From contig NZ_JAAZWE010000003.1 of assembly GCF_013185185.1 (NCBI RefSeq), forward strand, positions 186,001 to 250,000: 64,000 bases of DNA, given 5' to 3'. This DNA is from Saccharibacillus endophyticus (lineage in GTDB: Bacteria; Bacillota; Bacilli; Paenibacillales; Paenibacillaceae). The position numbers and the translations under genes are program-made. Under the pieces are notes generated by a model. The model had not been told where the DNA came from and searched no databases. It was given only the letters and a program-made list of their open reading frames with translations. Below, piece by piece: positions 7,488 to 14,498 of the stretch. Position 1 is the first letter of the stretch. The number at the start of each line of letters is the position of its first letter.

Positions 7488-8327
7488 TTAAGATTTCGCG
7501 ATCCGGTCGATATGAATCGTCAGGTACAGCATTTCTTCCTTGTTCAGCCGGTAATCGTAATGTTCGGCGATGTACGCTTCGATCAACTCCGTGCAAGGAT
7601 AAGCTTCCGGACAATTTTCCTTGACGATCTCGTAAAGGCTGTCGTAATTGTTGCCGGAATGGTCGCCGCTAATCAGTCTTTGCGCGAAGAACTTCAAGTG
7701 GGTCACGAAGCGATAGTAGCTGATCGAATCTTCGTTGTATTCCAGTCCGAAGTGCTTGCGCACGAGATCGAGAATGTCCTGGATGATCTTGGTGATGTCC
7801 ATCAGAACGGGCATTTCTTCGCCGAGCTGCGCATTGACCAGATGCAGCGCGATGAATCCGGCTTCGTCATCCGGCAGTTCGACGCCCAGACGGTCTTTGA
7901 TCAGCTTGAGCGCGGAACGTCCTACCTGGTATTCGGCCTTGTACAGGCTTTTAACCTCAAGGAGCAATCCGTTCTTGATATCGAGTCCGCGCTGATGGCG
8001 CTCTACCGCAAAGTGGATATGGTCCGTCAGGGAGAGATAGATCGTATCCCCGAATTCCTTATCCAGCATAAGGGCTGCCAGCTTGCGGATATCCTCGGTT
8101 AGTTGAACGTATTCCATCGGAATCTGTTCCAAGAGTTCCTTGAGCTTCCGGGACGAATCGTTGCTTTCCGGACGGAAAATCTTTTCGATCTTATCCGTGT
8201 CGACTTCGTCTCCCGGCTTTTTTTGAAAGGCGAGTCCCCGGCCCATCACGACGATTTCCGTCTCGTTCTCGTCCAGCGACGTGATGACGTTGTTGTTGAG
8301 CACCCTCAGAATTTGCATTGCGTTCAC
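7488..8327 (-). CDS. licT: BglG-family transcription antiterminator LicT
   Basis: A 279-residue RNA-binding antiterminator. The N-terminal CAT domain (about residues 1-57, ILRVLNNNVITSLDENETE) binds the RAT hairpin as a dimer. Two PTS regulation domains follow, with the four expected histidines visible in LTDHIHFAVE and GFIALHLVNAQ (PRD1) and in RFVTHLKFF and LYLTIHIDR (PRD2); their phosphorylation by HPr and EIIBgl sets activity. Length is standard. It controls its own leader (RAT 8422-8448) and that of bglP. A near-perfect cre site in its promoter suggests CcpA repression as well. Confidence 0.95.
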   Translation of the reverse strand: MNAMQILRVLNNNVITSLDENETEIVVMGRGLAFQKKPGDEVDTDKIEKIFRPESNDSSRKLKELLEQIPMEYVQLTEDIRKLAALMLDKEFGDTIYLSLTDHIHFAVERHQRGLDIKNGLLLEVKSLYKAEYQVGRSALKLIKDRLGVELPDDEAGFIALHLVNAQLGEEMPVLMDITKIIQDILDLVRKHFGLEYNEDSISYYRFVTHLKFFAQRLISGDHSGNNYDSLYEIVKENCPEAYPCTELIEAYIAEHYDYRLNKEEMLYLTIHIDRIAKS

Positions 8328-8383
8328 CTCTTGTTCATTGAAGCTGCTTCATAAAGGATTATATCATTGTGCACAATGGAAAC

Positions 8384-8434
8384 AAAAAGGCAAAACCCAA
8401 AACACGTTAGGCACATGTTTTGGGTTTTGCCTTT
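8384..8434 (-). terminator. LicT-controlled terminator in the licT leader
   Basis: On the minus strand AAAGGCAAAACCCAAAACA pairs with TGTTTTGGGTTTTGCCTTTT and ends in a T-run. The upstream arm is shared with the RAT at 8422-8448. Confidence 0.88.
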
Positions 8435-8448
8435 TCAGTAACAATCCC
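8422..8448 (-). promoter_or_regulatory. RAT of licT (autoregulation)
   Basis: The minus strand repeats the same 27-nt RAT as the bglP leader (GGGATTGTTACTG, AAAAGGC, AAAACCC). It begins at about the predicted transcription start and overlaps the terminator at 8384-8434. Confidence 0.9.
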
Positions 8449-8454
8449 ACAACC

Positions 8455-8483
8455 ACAATAACACCGTTTTCAACAGTTGGCAA
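8455..8483 (-). promoter_or_regulatory. promoter of licT-bglP with overlapping cre
   Basis: The minus strand has TTGCCA (8478-8483), a 17-bp spacer and TATTGT (8455-8460). Within it, TGAAAACGGTGTTA (8459-8472) matches 13 of 14 positions of the cre consensus, which would place CcpA on top of RNA polymerase. Confidence 0.7.
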
Positions 8484-8488
8484 GGGGA

Positions 8489-8502
8489 AAAGCGTACGCT
8501 TT
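8489..8502. promoter_or_regulatory. perfect 14-bp palindrome upstream of licT promoter
   Basis: AAAGCGTACGCTTT lies just upstream of the -35 box. It resembles a cre but misses three consensus positions. It may be a second CcpA site or a site for another regulator. Confidence 0.5.
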
Positions 8503-8531
8503 CAAAAAAAGTTGACAGGTCAGGGAAACGA

Positions 8532-8562
8532 ACGAAAGCGATCGGATTTCGATCGCTTTCGT
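8532..8562 (-). terminator. terminator of the serine hydrolase gene
   Basis: ACGAAAGCGATCG pairs perfectly with CGATCGCTTTCGT around a 5-nt loop, 60 bp downstream of the stop codon of the minus-strand gene. A moderate T-rich tail follows on the minus strand. Confidence 0.75.
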
Positions 8563-8625
8563 ACCAGGTAGGGCTTTTCATCTAGAGCGATGCAGATCAT
8601 TAAACAGAGGAAGCGCCGTTTGCGT

Positions 8626-10245
8626 TCAATGTACATTTTCTCTGCTGAACGCATTTTCCTTCCCGGAAACAAAGGCACTTCTCGCTTGTGTATTCGTCTC
8701 CGTAAATGCTGGCTTGGAGGTATTCGATGCTTGCTCGGTTTTTTTTGCCGTAATCGCGGCCGCAATCATCAGAATCAACTTCAGGCCTCCGGTAACAAAG
8801 AGCAGCCACGGCAGAACCGTCAGTCCCCAACCGATGCCGGGAGCCCAGGTGACGACCACGTTCCACGGCGCAAGTCCGGAAACGAAATGCAGGATCGCCA
8901 GCGGGAACGCGACGTTGCAAACGAGCAGCAGAACGATATTCAGCGTGGTTTTCCAAGCGACGGGCCGGAAAGCTTTGCGCCAACGGAACAAGCTGCGCAC
9001 CGAGAACAAGAACAGCAAAATCACCGCGACAACGATGCCGTCCGCGATCGCGTACAGCTTGAAAAAATCGGGCAGGCTTTCCAACGAAGGGGTCCGGCCG
9101 TGCACGATATCGTCGATGCCGGGCAAAACGCCGGCGTAGCTGACGATCAACGGATCGGAGCTGTTGGCCAGAACGAACATGCCGTAGTCGCCGTGAATGC
9201 GCATTTCGGTATACGTATTTTCCGTCGATCCGTTATGCCAGAGATAATCGCCGTTATTGATCCAGCCCATCCCGTAAAAAGAGCCGTCTCCCATGTCCGC
9301 TCCTTGTTCGTGCATGCGCCGGATGCCTTCCGCAGACAGCAGCCGCACGCTATCGGCCGCGCCGTCGTTCATTTGCATCATCAGATACTTGGACATGTCT
9401 TCGGCGTTCGAGACCAGATAGCCGGACGGCGTCGTGGCCGAATGCTGCATCAATCGCGTAGGCACGGAGAGTCCGAACAGCAACTGATGACCGGAAGGGG
9501 GACGCAGATCGGAATTTTCGGATAAGGCGACATTAGCCCGTTCGGGCGATCCGAAGCTGTTGCTCATGCCAAGCGGCTGCAAAATTTGTTCATCCACATA
9601 GTTCCCGTAAGCTTCTCCCGAGACTTGCTGGACAATCGCGCCGAGGATATTGTAGTTCAAGTTGGAATACTGGTAGACCGACCCCGCAGGCTCCGTCGGG
9701 GCGACGTTTTTCAGATTGCGGATATGCTGCATCAACGTCGTATCCCCCTGTGCCAAAAAGGCAACGCCGTCATACGTCGACAACCCGCTCGTTTGGTGCA
9801 AGAGGTCGGCTACGGTGATCTTGTCGGAAGCACGGACATCGGCAAGAGCGAAGTCCGGGAGGTAATCGGTAACGGGGGCGTCGAGTCGGACTTTGCCCGT
9901 TTCGACCAATTGCATGATCGCAAGCGCCGTAAAAGACTTCGTGAGCGATCCGATCACCAGCGGCGTCTGAGGCGTCATGGGTCCGGCTCCGGGACCTGCG
10001 CTGCCATAGCCTTGCATATAAGCAATCTCTCCGTCATGGACAATGCCGACAGCAAGGCCGGGAATATGTAGGCGTTCCATCGCGGCTTCGGCATACGTAT
10101 CGATTTGCTCGGGCGTCCAGGCCGCAATGACGGCAGAATCCTCCGCCCGGGGAGTCGTCGCAGCGGCAGAAGCAGCAGGCACCCCGATGAACGAACCGAG
10201 CAATATCCCGGCCATTGCGGTTTTTATTCTTTTGGCAATATTCAT
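8626..10245 (-). CDS. membrane-anchored serine hydrolase (class C beta-lactamase / PBP4*-like)
   Basis: I chose the ATG at 10245, with AAGGAAG ten bases upstream, giving 539 residues. A signal sequence (residues 1-28, ending ASAAA) exports a serine-hydrolase domain with the active-site motif Ser100-Leu-Thr-Lys103 and Tyr193-Ser-Asn195. Three membrane spans follow after about residue 395 and anchor the enzyme, with a short tail. This is the layout of PbpE/PBP4*-like D-aminopeptidases and esterases in bacilli; a true beta-lactamase activity is less likely. It stands alone, with a terminator at 8532-8562. The substrate, a D-amino peptide or ester in the wall, is inferred. Confidence 0.85.
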   Translation of the reverse strand: MNIAKRIKTAMAGILLGSFIGVPAASAAATTPRAEDSAVIAAWTPEQIDTYAEAAMERLHIPGLAVGIVHDGEIAYMQGYGSAGPGAGPMTPQTPLVIGSLTKSFTALAIMQLVETGKVRLDAPVTDYLPDFALADVRASDKITVADLLHQTSGLSTYDGVAFLAQGDTTLMQHIRNLKNVAPTEPAGSVYQYSNLNYNILGAIVQQVSGEAYGNYVDEQILQPLGMSNSFGSPERANVALSENSDLRPPSGHQLLFGLSVPTRLMQHSATTPSGYLVSNAEDMSKYLMMQMNDGAADSVRLLSAEGIRRMHEQGADMGDGSFYGMGWINNGDYLWHNGSTENTYTEMRIHGDYGMFVLANSSDPLIVSYAGVLPGIDDIVHGRTPSLESLPDFFKLYAIADGIVVAVILLFLFSVRSLFRWRKAFRPVAWKTTLNIVLLLVCNVAFPLAILHFVSGLAPWNVVVTWAPGIGWGLTVLPWLLFVTGGLKLILMIAAAITAKKTEQASNTSKPAFTETNTQARSAFVSGKENAFSRENVH

Positions 10246-10586
10246 GGTTCGCATACTTCCTTTCGCATTTTCGGTTAAAGTGAAACGCGCGTCTTCAAGA
10301 CTGTTCTTATTGTAACGAACGCTTTCGATCTTCAAATCGGCCGCCGGCCTGAAATTCGAATCGGTCTCGCGTCAACATTCAACCTGGACCTGCGGATAGG
10401 TTGTCCGAGCGATTCGTGGTTTGCCCGCAAACGAAAAACTAGGGGAGATCGATGATGACCTGCCCGCCGAAAGAACGATTATTATTAAAAAAGCCAACTT
10501 TTTTAATGTTCTGAACGTTGTTATTTAGGAAAAGACTCGTACCCTGTTTGTCGGGAATCGATTAAGCGAGCGAAGGAGGTAATGGA
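10246..10586. other. gene-free stretch with an AT-rich hairpin
   Basis: The only clear structure in these 341 bases is the perfect 10-bp inverted repeat ATTAAAAAAG/CTTTTTTAAT (10484-10507, loop CCAA), which could act as a terminator in either direction. No gene is supported. Confidence 0.5.
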
Positions 10587-10868
10587 TTGAATATCGGTTT
10601 TTCTTACGGAGCAGGTTTTATCGGCATGATCCTATCGATCGCGATGATCATTCTTCCCTACGTGGTCTACTATTTCATCATCAGGGCGGCTATCAACAAA
10701 TCCAATATCACCGACGAAATTTATGCGCTGCGCCGGGATTTGAATGAATTGGAGAACCGGCAAGCCGAACGCTTCAAAACGCTGGACAATCATTTTCAAC
10801 AGCAAAACCAGCTGCTTCGCGAACAAAACGAAATGATGCTGCGCGCGGAGCGGGATCGCTCCCAATAA
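10587..10868 (+). CDS. small membrane-anchored coiled-coil protein
   Basis: A 93-residue protein read from a TTG start six bases after GAAGGAGGT; an overlapping ATG at 10582 meets a stop after two codons. One hydrophobic span (residues about 10-36) is followed by a charged helix with heptad-like spacing (about 45-90, rich in Leu, Glu, Arg and Gln). It resembles the protein at 11078-11347 in layout and C-terminal sequence (both have RF..LD, then Q-rich helix), so the two look like paralogues. No named family is recognised. A terminator follows at 10885-10920. Confidence 0.72.
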   Translation: MNIGFSYGAGFIGMILSIAMIILPYVVYYFIIRAAINKSNITDEIYALRRDLNELENRQAERFKTLDNHFQQQNQLLREQNEMMLRAERDRSQ

Positions 10869-10884
10869 TCGGGGCATCGCTTGA

Positions 10885-10920
10885 ATCCCGTATACCGGTT
10901 GGGTATGCGGGATTTTGTTA
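10885..10920 (+). terminator. terminator
   Basis: AATCCCGTATACC pairs with GGGTATGCGGGATT, followed by TTGTT. It separates the first small membrane gene from the two that follow. Confidence 0.75.
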
Positions 10921-10975
10921 TATCGATCAGGGTAAGTAACATGTAGGTTGATCGAAGACAAGGAGGATGTCCGCG

Positions 10976-11062
10976 ATGAGCATTTATACGTCCATAAACG
11001 CGCTGATCGAAAAGTTGGATCGTTCGATCTTCGCTTCCGACGAAGTACCCGATTCGAAATAA
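10976..11062 (+). CDS. 28-residue small protein, translationally coupled
   Basis: A short frame, reading MSIYTSINALIEKLDRSIFA then SDEVPDSK, starts with ATG seven bases after AAGGAGGA. Its stop codon TAA is part of the ribosome site (TAAGGAGGAACG) of the next gene at 11078, a typical arrangement for coupled translation. The peptide is soluble and could be amphipathic. It is either a real micro-protein or a leader peptide. Evidence is the strong ribosome site and coupling, not homology. Confidence 0.6.
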   Translation: MSIYTSINALIEKLDRSIFASDEVPDSK

Positions 11063-11077
11063 GGAGGAACGTCTAAG

Positions 11078-11347
11078 ATGGATTGGATTTGGGCACTCGG
11101 ATTTCTTTTGCTTATGCTGGCAATCTTGGCCGGTATCGTCTACGCGATCGTCTCTTCGATCGTGGAGAGCCGGATCGAACGATTGGTGCTTACGCAGCTC
11201 AACCATATGGATCGTAAGCAAAACGACCGCTTCGAGCTTCTTGACCGCCAGCTTCAGGAATTGAACGGTTCGATGCGCAGGCAGGAGGAACGATTGAAAA
11301 AGCTTGAACTTTCGGTAGTCGAACAAGCGCAGAAGAGCAATCCGTAA
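11078..11347 (+). CDS. small membrane-anchored coiled-coil protein, paralogue
   Basis: An 89-residue protein with one N-terminal membrane span (residues about 4-27, WIWALGFLLLMLAILAGIV) and a long charged helix (about 30-85) with heptad-like Leu spacing. The layout matches the 93-residue protein at 10587-10868. The ATG follows AAGGAGG, whose first bases overlap the stop codon of the 28-residue frame upstream. No named family is recognised. A role as a small membrane scaffold or envelope protein is only a guess. Confidence 0.75.
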   Translation: MDWIWALGFLLLMLAILAGIVYAIVSSIVESRIERLVLTQLNHMDRKQNDRFELLDRQLQELNGSMRRQEERLKKLELSVVEQAQKSNP

Positions 11348-11493
11348 TTTCTCATACGAAAAGAGGATCAGCAATTAACGCCTACTTTTTTCGCGATCGG
11401 GATAAGCCGTTACTGCTAGCTCTTTTCCGGGTATAAAAAGGGTACGCAATGCGGACGCGCCGTCCGAATCCGGAACCCGAGGAGGCGACACAA

Positions 11494-11700
11494 GTGTTTT
11501 GGCTGATCGGAGCTTTTTTGCTGCTGTGTCCACTGGCGATTGCACGTCCCGACCGATTGCTTCATCCGCTGCGGGATCCTGCCGGCGGAGAACTGTTCGA
11601 ACCGACGAGATTTCAATCCCAAGCTTTTCGCGCACTCGGATTTTTCCTGCTGCTCGTATCGTTGTCGTTGGGGATCCTGCTGTTTTTCACGGGAAACTGA
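11494..11700 (+). CDS. small two-span membrane protein
   Basis: I chose a GTG start eight bases after GAGGAGG, giving 68 residues; an ATG at 11449 in the same frame has no good ribosome site. Two hydrophobic segments (about residues 1-18 and 46-66) flank a polar middle (RPDRLLHPLRDPAGGELFEP). No family is recognised. It is the third small membrane protein in a row on this strand and is followed by a terminator at 11741-11771. Confidence 0.6.
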   Translation: MFWLIGAFLLLCPLAIARPDRLLHPLRDPAGGELFEPTRFQSQAFRALGFFLLLVSLSLGILLFFTGN

Positions 11701-11740
11701 TCGGCAGGCATAGAATGCGCGCAGACTCATACTTCAAACC

Positions 11741-11771
11741 CGAGGCGTTCCTTAACGGAAGCGCCTCTTTT
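11741..11771 (+). terminator. terminator
   Basis: CGAGGCGTTCC pairs with GGAAGCGCCTC, then TTTT. It ends the small membrane protein unit. Confidence 0.75.
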
Positions 11772-11868
11772 CGACGAACGAGAGAACGAACGCCTATTTG
11801 AAAAACGTCTTCGATTCAGGCAAACTGAACATACAAAAGAAACGGCCAAACCAAGGAGGAAATCAAAG

Positions 11869-12843
11869 ATGCAGGCGAACGGACAATGGACCATCAAAGA
11901 TATGCCGAATATGAACGGAAAACGCGTGATCATCACGGGAGGAAGCGGCGGACTGGGGCTGGAGACGGCTTACGGGTTCGCGGAAAAAGGCGCGGAGATC
12001 ATCCTGGCCGTGCGTAATCTGGAAAAAGGACATCAGGCGGCAGGCGGGTTGCTCAAAAAGTTCCCGCAAGCGAGCGTAGAGGTTATGCGTCTCGACCTGG
12101 CCGATCTGTCCAGCATCGAAGGATTCGCCGCGCGCGTCATCGCCAAATATGCTTCGCTTCACGTCCTCGTGAACAACGCCGGCGTGATGATTCCTCCTTT
12201 CGGCAAAACCAAAGACGGCTTCGAGCTTCAGTTCGGCAGCAATCACTTGGGACATTTCGCGTTGACCGGCCGTTTGCTGCCTCTGCTGCTGAAGACGCCG
12301 CAATCGCGCGTCGTGACGTTGAGCAGTATCGCGGCCAAGAGCGGATATATCTATTTCAATAATCTGGACGGCCGAATCGGCTATAGCGCCATGAAATTCT
12401 ACGGTCAGAGCAAGCTGGCCAACCTGTTGTTTGCCCGTGAGCTTCAAAAGCATTTGTCCGCGATCGGAGCGAGCACGATCAGCGTGGCCTGCCATCCCGG
12501 CGTATCGAATACGAACCTGATCTCGCGCGGCTCCGGCAAGCAGGCGGGACGCGCCGCGGCATTCTTGTGGGGGTTGATGAGCCAATCCGCCGCGATGGGC
12601 GCGCTGCCGACTTTGTATGCGGCAACCGCCCCGGGTCTGTACGGCGGCGAATACATCGGACCGACCGGCAAAGGCGGGCGCAAAGGTTATCCGGGCTTCG
12701 ATCTGTCCGTCGATCACAAAATGAACGAAGAGACGATGGCGAAGCTGTGGCGCGTATCGGAAAAATTGACGGGCGTGACGTACGACTTCCATGTCCGGCG
12801 AGAGGAAAAGGAAGACTGGTCGAAGTTGGGCATTCGGATGTAA
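11869..12843 (+). CDS. short-chain dehydrogenase/reductase
   Basis: A 324-residue NAD(P)-dependent oxidoreductase of the classical SDR fold. Visible motifs are the cofactor loop TGGSGGLG (residues 23-30), NNAGVM (102-107), the catalytic Ser in LSS (151-153) and Tyr178-xxx-Lys182 (YGQSK). Overall it resembles retinol-dehydrogenase or WW-oxidoreductase-like SDRs, with an extended C-terminal substrate region. The ATG follows AAGGAGG. It appears monocistronic, located just before the LacI regulator. The substrate cannot be predicted. Confidence 0.9.
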   Translation: MQANGQWTIKDMPNMNGKRVIITGGSGGLGLETAYGFAEKGAEIILAVRNLEKGHQAAGGLLKKFPQASVEVMRLDLADLSSIEGFAARVIAKYASLHVLVNNAGVMIPPFGKTKDGFELQFGSNHLGHFALTGRLLPLLLKTPQSRVVTLSSIAAKSGYIYFNNLDGRIGYSAMKFYGQSKLANLLFARELQKHLSAIGASTISVACHPGVSNTNLISRGSGKQAGRAAAFLWGLMSQSAAMGALPTLYAATAPGLYGGEYIGPTGKGGRKGYPGFDLSVDHKMNEETMAKLWRVSEKLTGVTYDFHVRREEKEDWSKLGIRM

Positions 12844-12897
12844 AAATTTCTCGATCTTTTAAAGAGGTAATCGAGTCGGAACCGGTTTTTGTTTTTG

Positions 12898-12926
12898 TTG
12901 AAAAAAGTTGAATTCCTCGATATGAT
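12898..12926 (+). promoter_or_regulatory. promoter of the LacI regulator
   Basis: TTGAAA (12898-12903), a 17-bp spacer and TATGAT (12921-12926) form a good sigma-A promoter 35 bp upstream of the TTG start. Confidence 0.65.
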
Positions 12927-12960
12927 AGATATACGACAGAATCGCGAGGAGTTAGGACCT

Positions 12961-13998
12961 TTGAAAAAAATCACGCTGCAAATGATCGCGGATCAGGTAG
13001 GCGTCTCCAAAGCGCTCGTCTCCAAAGCGCTATCCAACGATCCTGCCGTCAACGACCAGACCCGCGAAACGATCTGGCGGACGGCGGGGGAGATGGGCTA
13101 CCGGATCGAGAAGTTGAAAAAAGCGACCGCGTTCTCCAAAACGGGCAATATCGCCGTTTTGATGCCGCAAGCTTACTTGAGCGATATCGAGTACTGGGGC
13201 AAAGTCATTCGCGGCATCGACAAGTCGCTATCGGAGCACGGCTACAGCATGATTTTGTCGGGCATTGATATCGCACTGGCGCCCCAAGAATCGCTTCCTT
13301 CCAGCATTGTCGACGGCAAAGCCGACGGCGCGCTGCTCATGGGCCATATGCCGGAAGAGTACGTATCGGCGTTGTCCGCAAGGTCGTTTCCGACCGTGCT
13401 GGTCGATTCCAGCTTGCCGAACCCGCCGTTCGATCACGTGTTGGCCAACAACTACGCGGGCGCTTACTCGGCGGCCGAAGCGCTACTTGCCGCCGGTCAT
13501 CGGAAGTTGGCTTTCGTCGGCGATCCGGAAACGGCTTGGAGCTTCCGCGAACGGGCCCGAGGCTTTGAGGAAGGGGTAGCCGATTTCAATGCGAGAGCCG
13601 GAGAAACCGCTTCGGTATCGGAAATTCGCGGCATCGGCGTAAGCGGCAAAGGCAATTACACGTCTCCCGAATTCGCGGACCGATTGAAATCAGCGCTGCG
13701 AACAGAAGGCGTCGATGCCTTATTCTGCGCCAACGACATGCTGGCCCTGGAAGCGATCCGCCAGCTCAGGGAACACGGCCTGGACTGCCCGGACGACATC
13801 TCGGTCATCGGCTTCGACGACTTGTCTTTGTCCGGCTATATGCAGCCGGCCCTTACGACGGTACGCGTTCCGAAAGAACGCATCGGCATCCGCGCAGCCG
13901 AACTGTTGATCCGCCGCCTCCGTCAACCTTCCGGTGCCGCCGAACAGGTTCTTCTAGCCACGACGCTGATCGAACGTTCTTCGGTCAAAACGATTTAG
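12961..13998 (+). CDS. LacI family regulator of the mannoside operon
   Basis: Read from a TTG start nine bases after GAGGAG, giving 345 residues. The LacI helix-turn-helix is at residues 4-32 (ITLQMIADQVGVSKALVSKA), followed by a sugar-binding-type effector domain with the usual 'FCANDMLALEAIRQL' and 'ISVIGFDD' blocks. It lies upstream of, and on the same strand as, the sugar ABC transporter and beta-mannosidase genes, which it probably represses in the absence of substrate. It has its own promoter and a terminator at 14207-14239. The target and effector are inferred from position. Confidence 0.9.
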   Translation: MKKITLQMIADQVGVSKALVSKALSNDPAVNDQTRETIWRTAGEMGYRIEKLKKATAFSKTGNIAVLMPQAYLSDIEYWGKVIRGIDKSLSEHGYSMILSGIDIALAPQESLPSSIVDGKADGALLMGHMPEEYVSALSARSFPTVLVDSSLPNPPFDHVLANNYAGAYSAAEALLAAGHRKLAFVGDPETAWSFRERARGFEEGVADFNARAGETASVSEIRGIGVSGKGNYTSPEFADRLKSALRTEGVDALFCANDMLALEAIRQLREHGLDCPDDISVIGFDDLSLSGYMQPALTTVRVPKERIGIRAAELLIRRLRQPSGAAEQVLLATTLIERSSVKTI

Positions 13999-14052
13999 CG
14001 TTTGCATAAGCTGCCGAGAAAGAAACGTAGGCGCAGGAAACGGGAAGACTCC

Positions 14053-14162
14053 GAGAGAAATTCGTTCCGGTCGCGTGTTGAAATCGAGAAAAGGATTAAA
14101 TTTTCAGCGGCATTTTCTCGATTTCAAAGGCGAACATTTCATTCCTGCACTGAATTTCTCTC
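14053..14162 (-). repeat. two-stem intergenic element, copy 1
   Basis: The outer stem is GAGAGAAATTC/GAATTTCTCTC (14053-14063 with 14152-14162). The inner stem TTGAAATCGAGAAAA/TTTTCTCGATTTCAA is 15 bp and perfect. On the minus strand it shares TGAAA..CGCCTTTGAA with the other copies. It lies in the 3' region of the LacI gene in antisense orientation. Confidence 0.8.
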
Positions 14163-14206
14163 TCCGTCTTCTCGTTTCAAGCTACGTTAAACTTTCTTGA
14201 CACCTT

Positions 14207-14239
14207 GAAGCTCTCTGTGTAAGAGGGCTTCTTTTTTTT
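14207..14239 (+). terminator. terminator of the LacI gene
   Basis: GAAGCTCTCT pairs with AGAGGGCTTC around a 5-nt loop, followed by eight T. Confidence 0.85.
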
Positions 14240-14274
14240 GCGAAAAAAAGAACTCGCATAGCGAAAAAAGTACA

Positions 14275-14383
14275 GCGGAGGGAGAAATTCAGTGAAAGAC
14301 GCCTTTGAACCCGGGAAGCTTCCTTATTAAAATCCAATTCAACTTTCCGGGTGAGACAGCGTTTTGAACTGAATTTCTTCCGC
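14275..14383 (+). repeat. two-stem intergenic element, copy 2
   Basis: The outer stem is GAAATTCAG/CTGAATTTC, extended by GCGGA pairing. The inner stem is ACCCGGGAAG/CTTTCCGGGT with one G-U pair. The conserved segment TGAAAGACGCCTTTGAA is at 14293-14309. It lies about 120 bp upstream of the sugar-binding protein gene, on the sense strand. Confidence 0.8.
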
Positions 14384-14412
14384 ATCTTCCTTTCAATAGA
14401 ATCATATTGTTT

Positions 14413-14448
14413 CTTAAACTTATTTAAAATAATTGAAATAAGTTTAAG
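14413..14448. promoter_or_regulatory. 13-bp inverted repeat upstream of the mannoside operon
   Basis: CTTAAACTTATTT and AAATAAGTTTAAG are a perfect inverted repeat with a 10-bp centre, in the promoter region of the ABC transporter operon. It may be the local LacI or another regulator's operator. No clean -35/-10 pair stands out. Confidence 0.5.
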
Positions 14449-14466
14449 TGTATGTTAATGTTTTGT

Positions 14467-14480
14467 TGAAAGCGATCTCA
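14467..14480 (+). promoter_or_regulatory. catabolite response element (cre)
   Basis: TGAAAGCGATCTCA matches every position of the CcpA consensus TGWNANCGNTNWCA. It lies 19 bp upstream of the binding-protein start codon, a position suited to roadblock repression by CcpA-HPr(Ser-P). Confidence 0.75.
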
Positions 14481-14498
14481 TACACGGGAGGAACAGAA

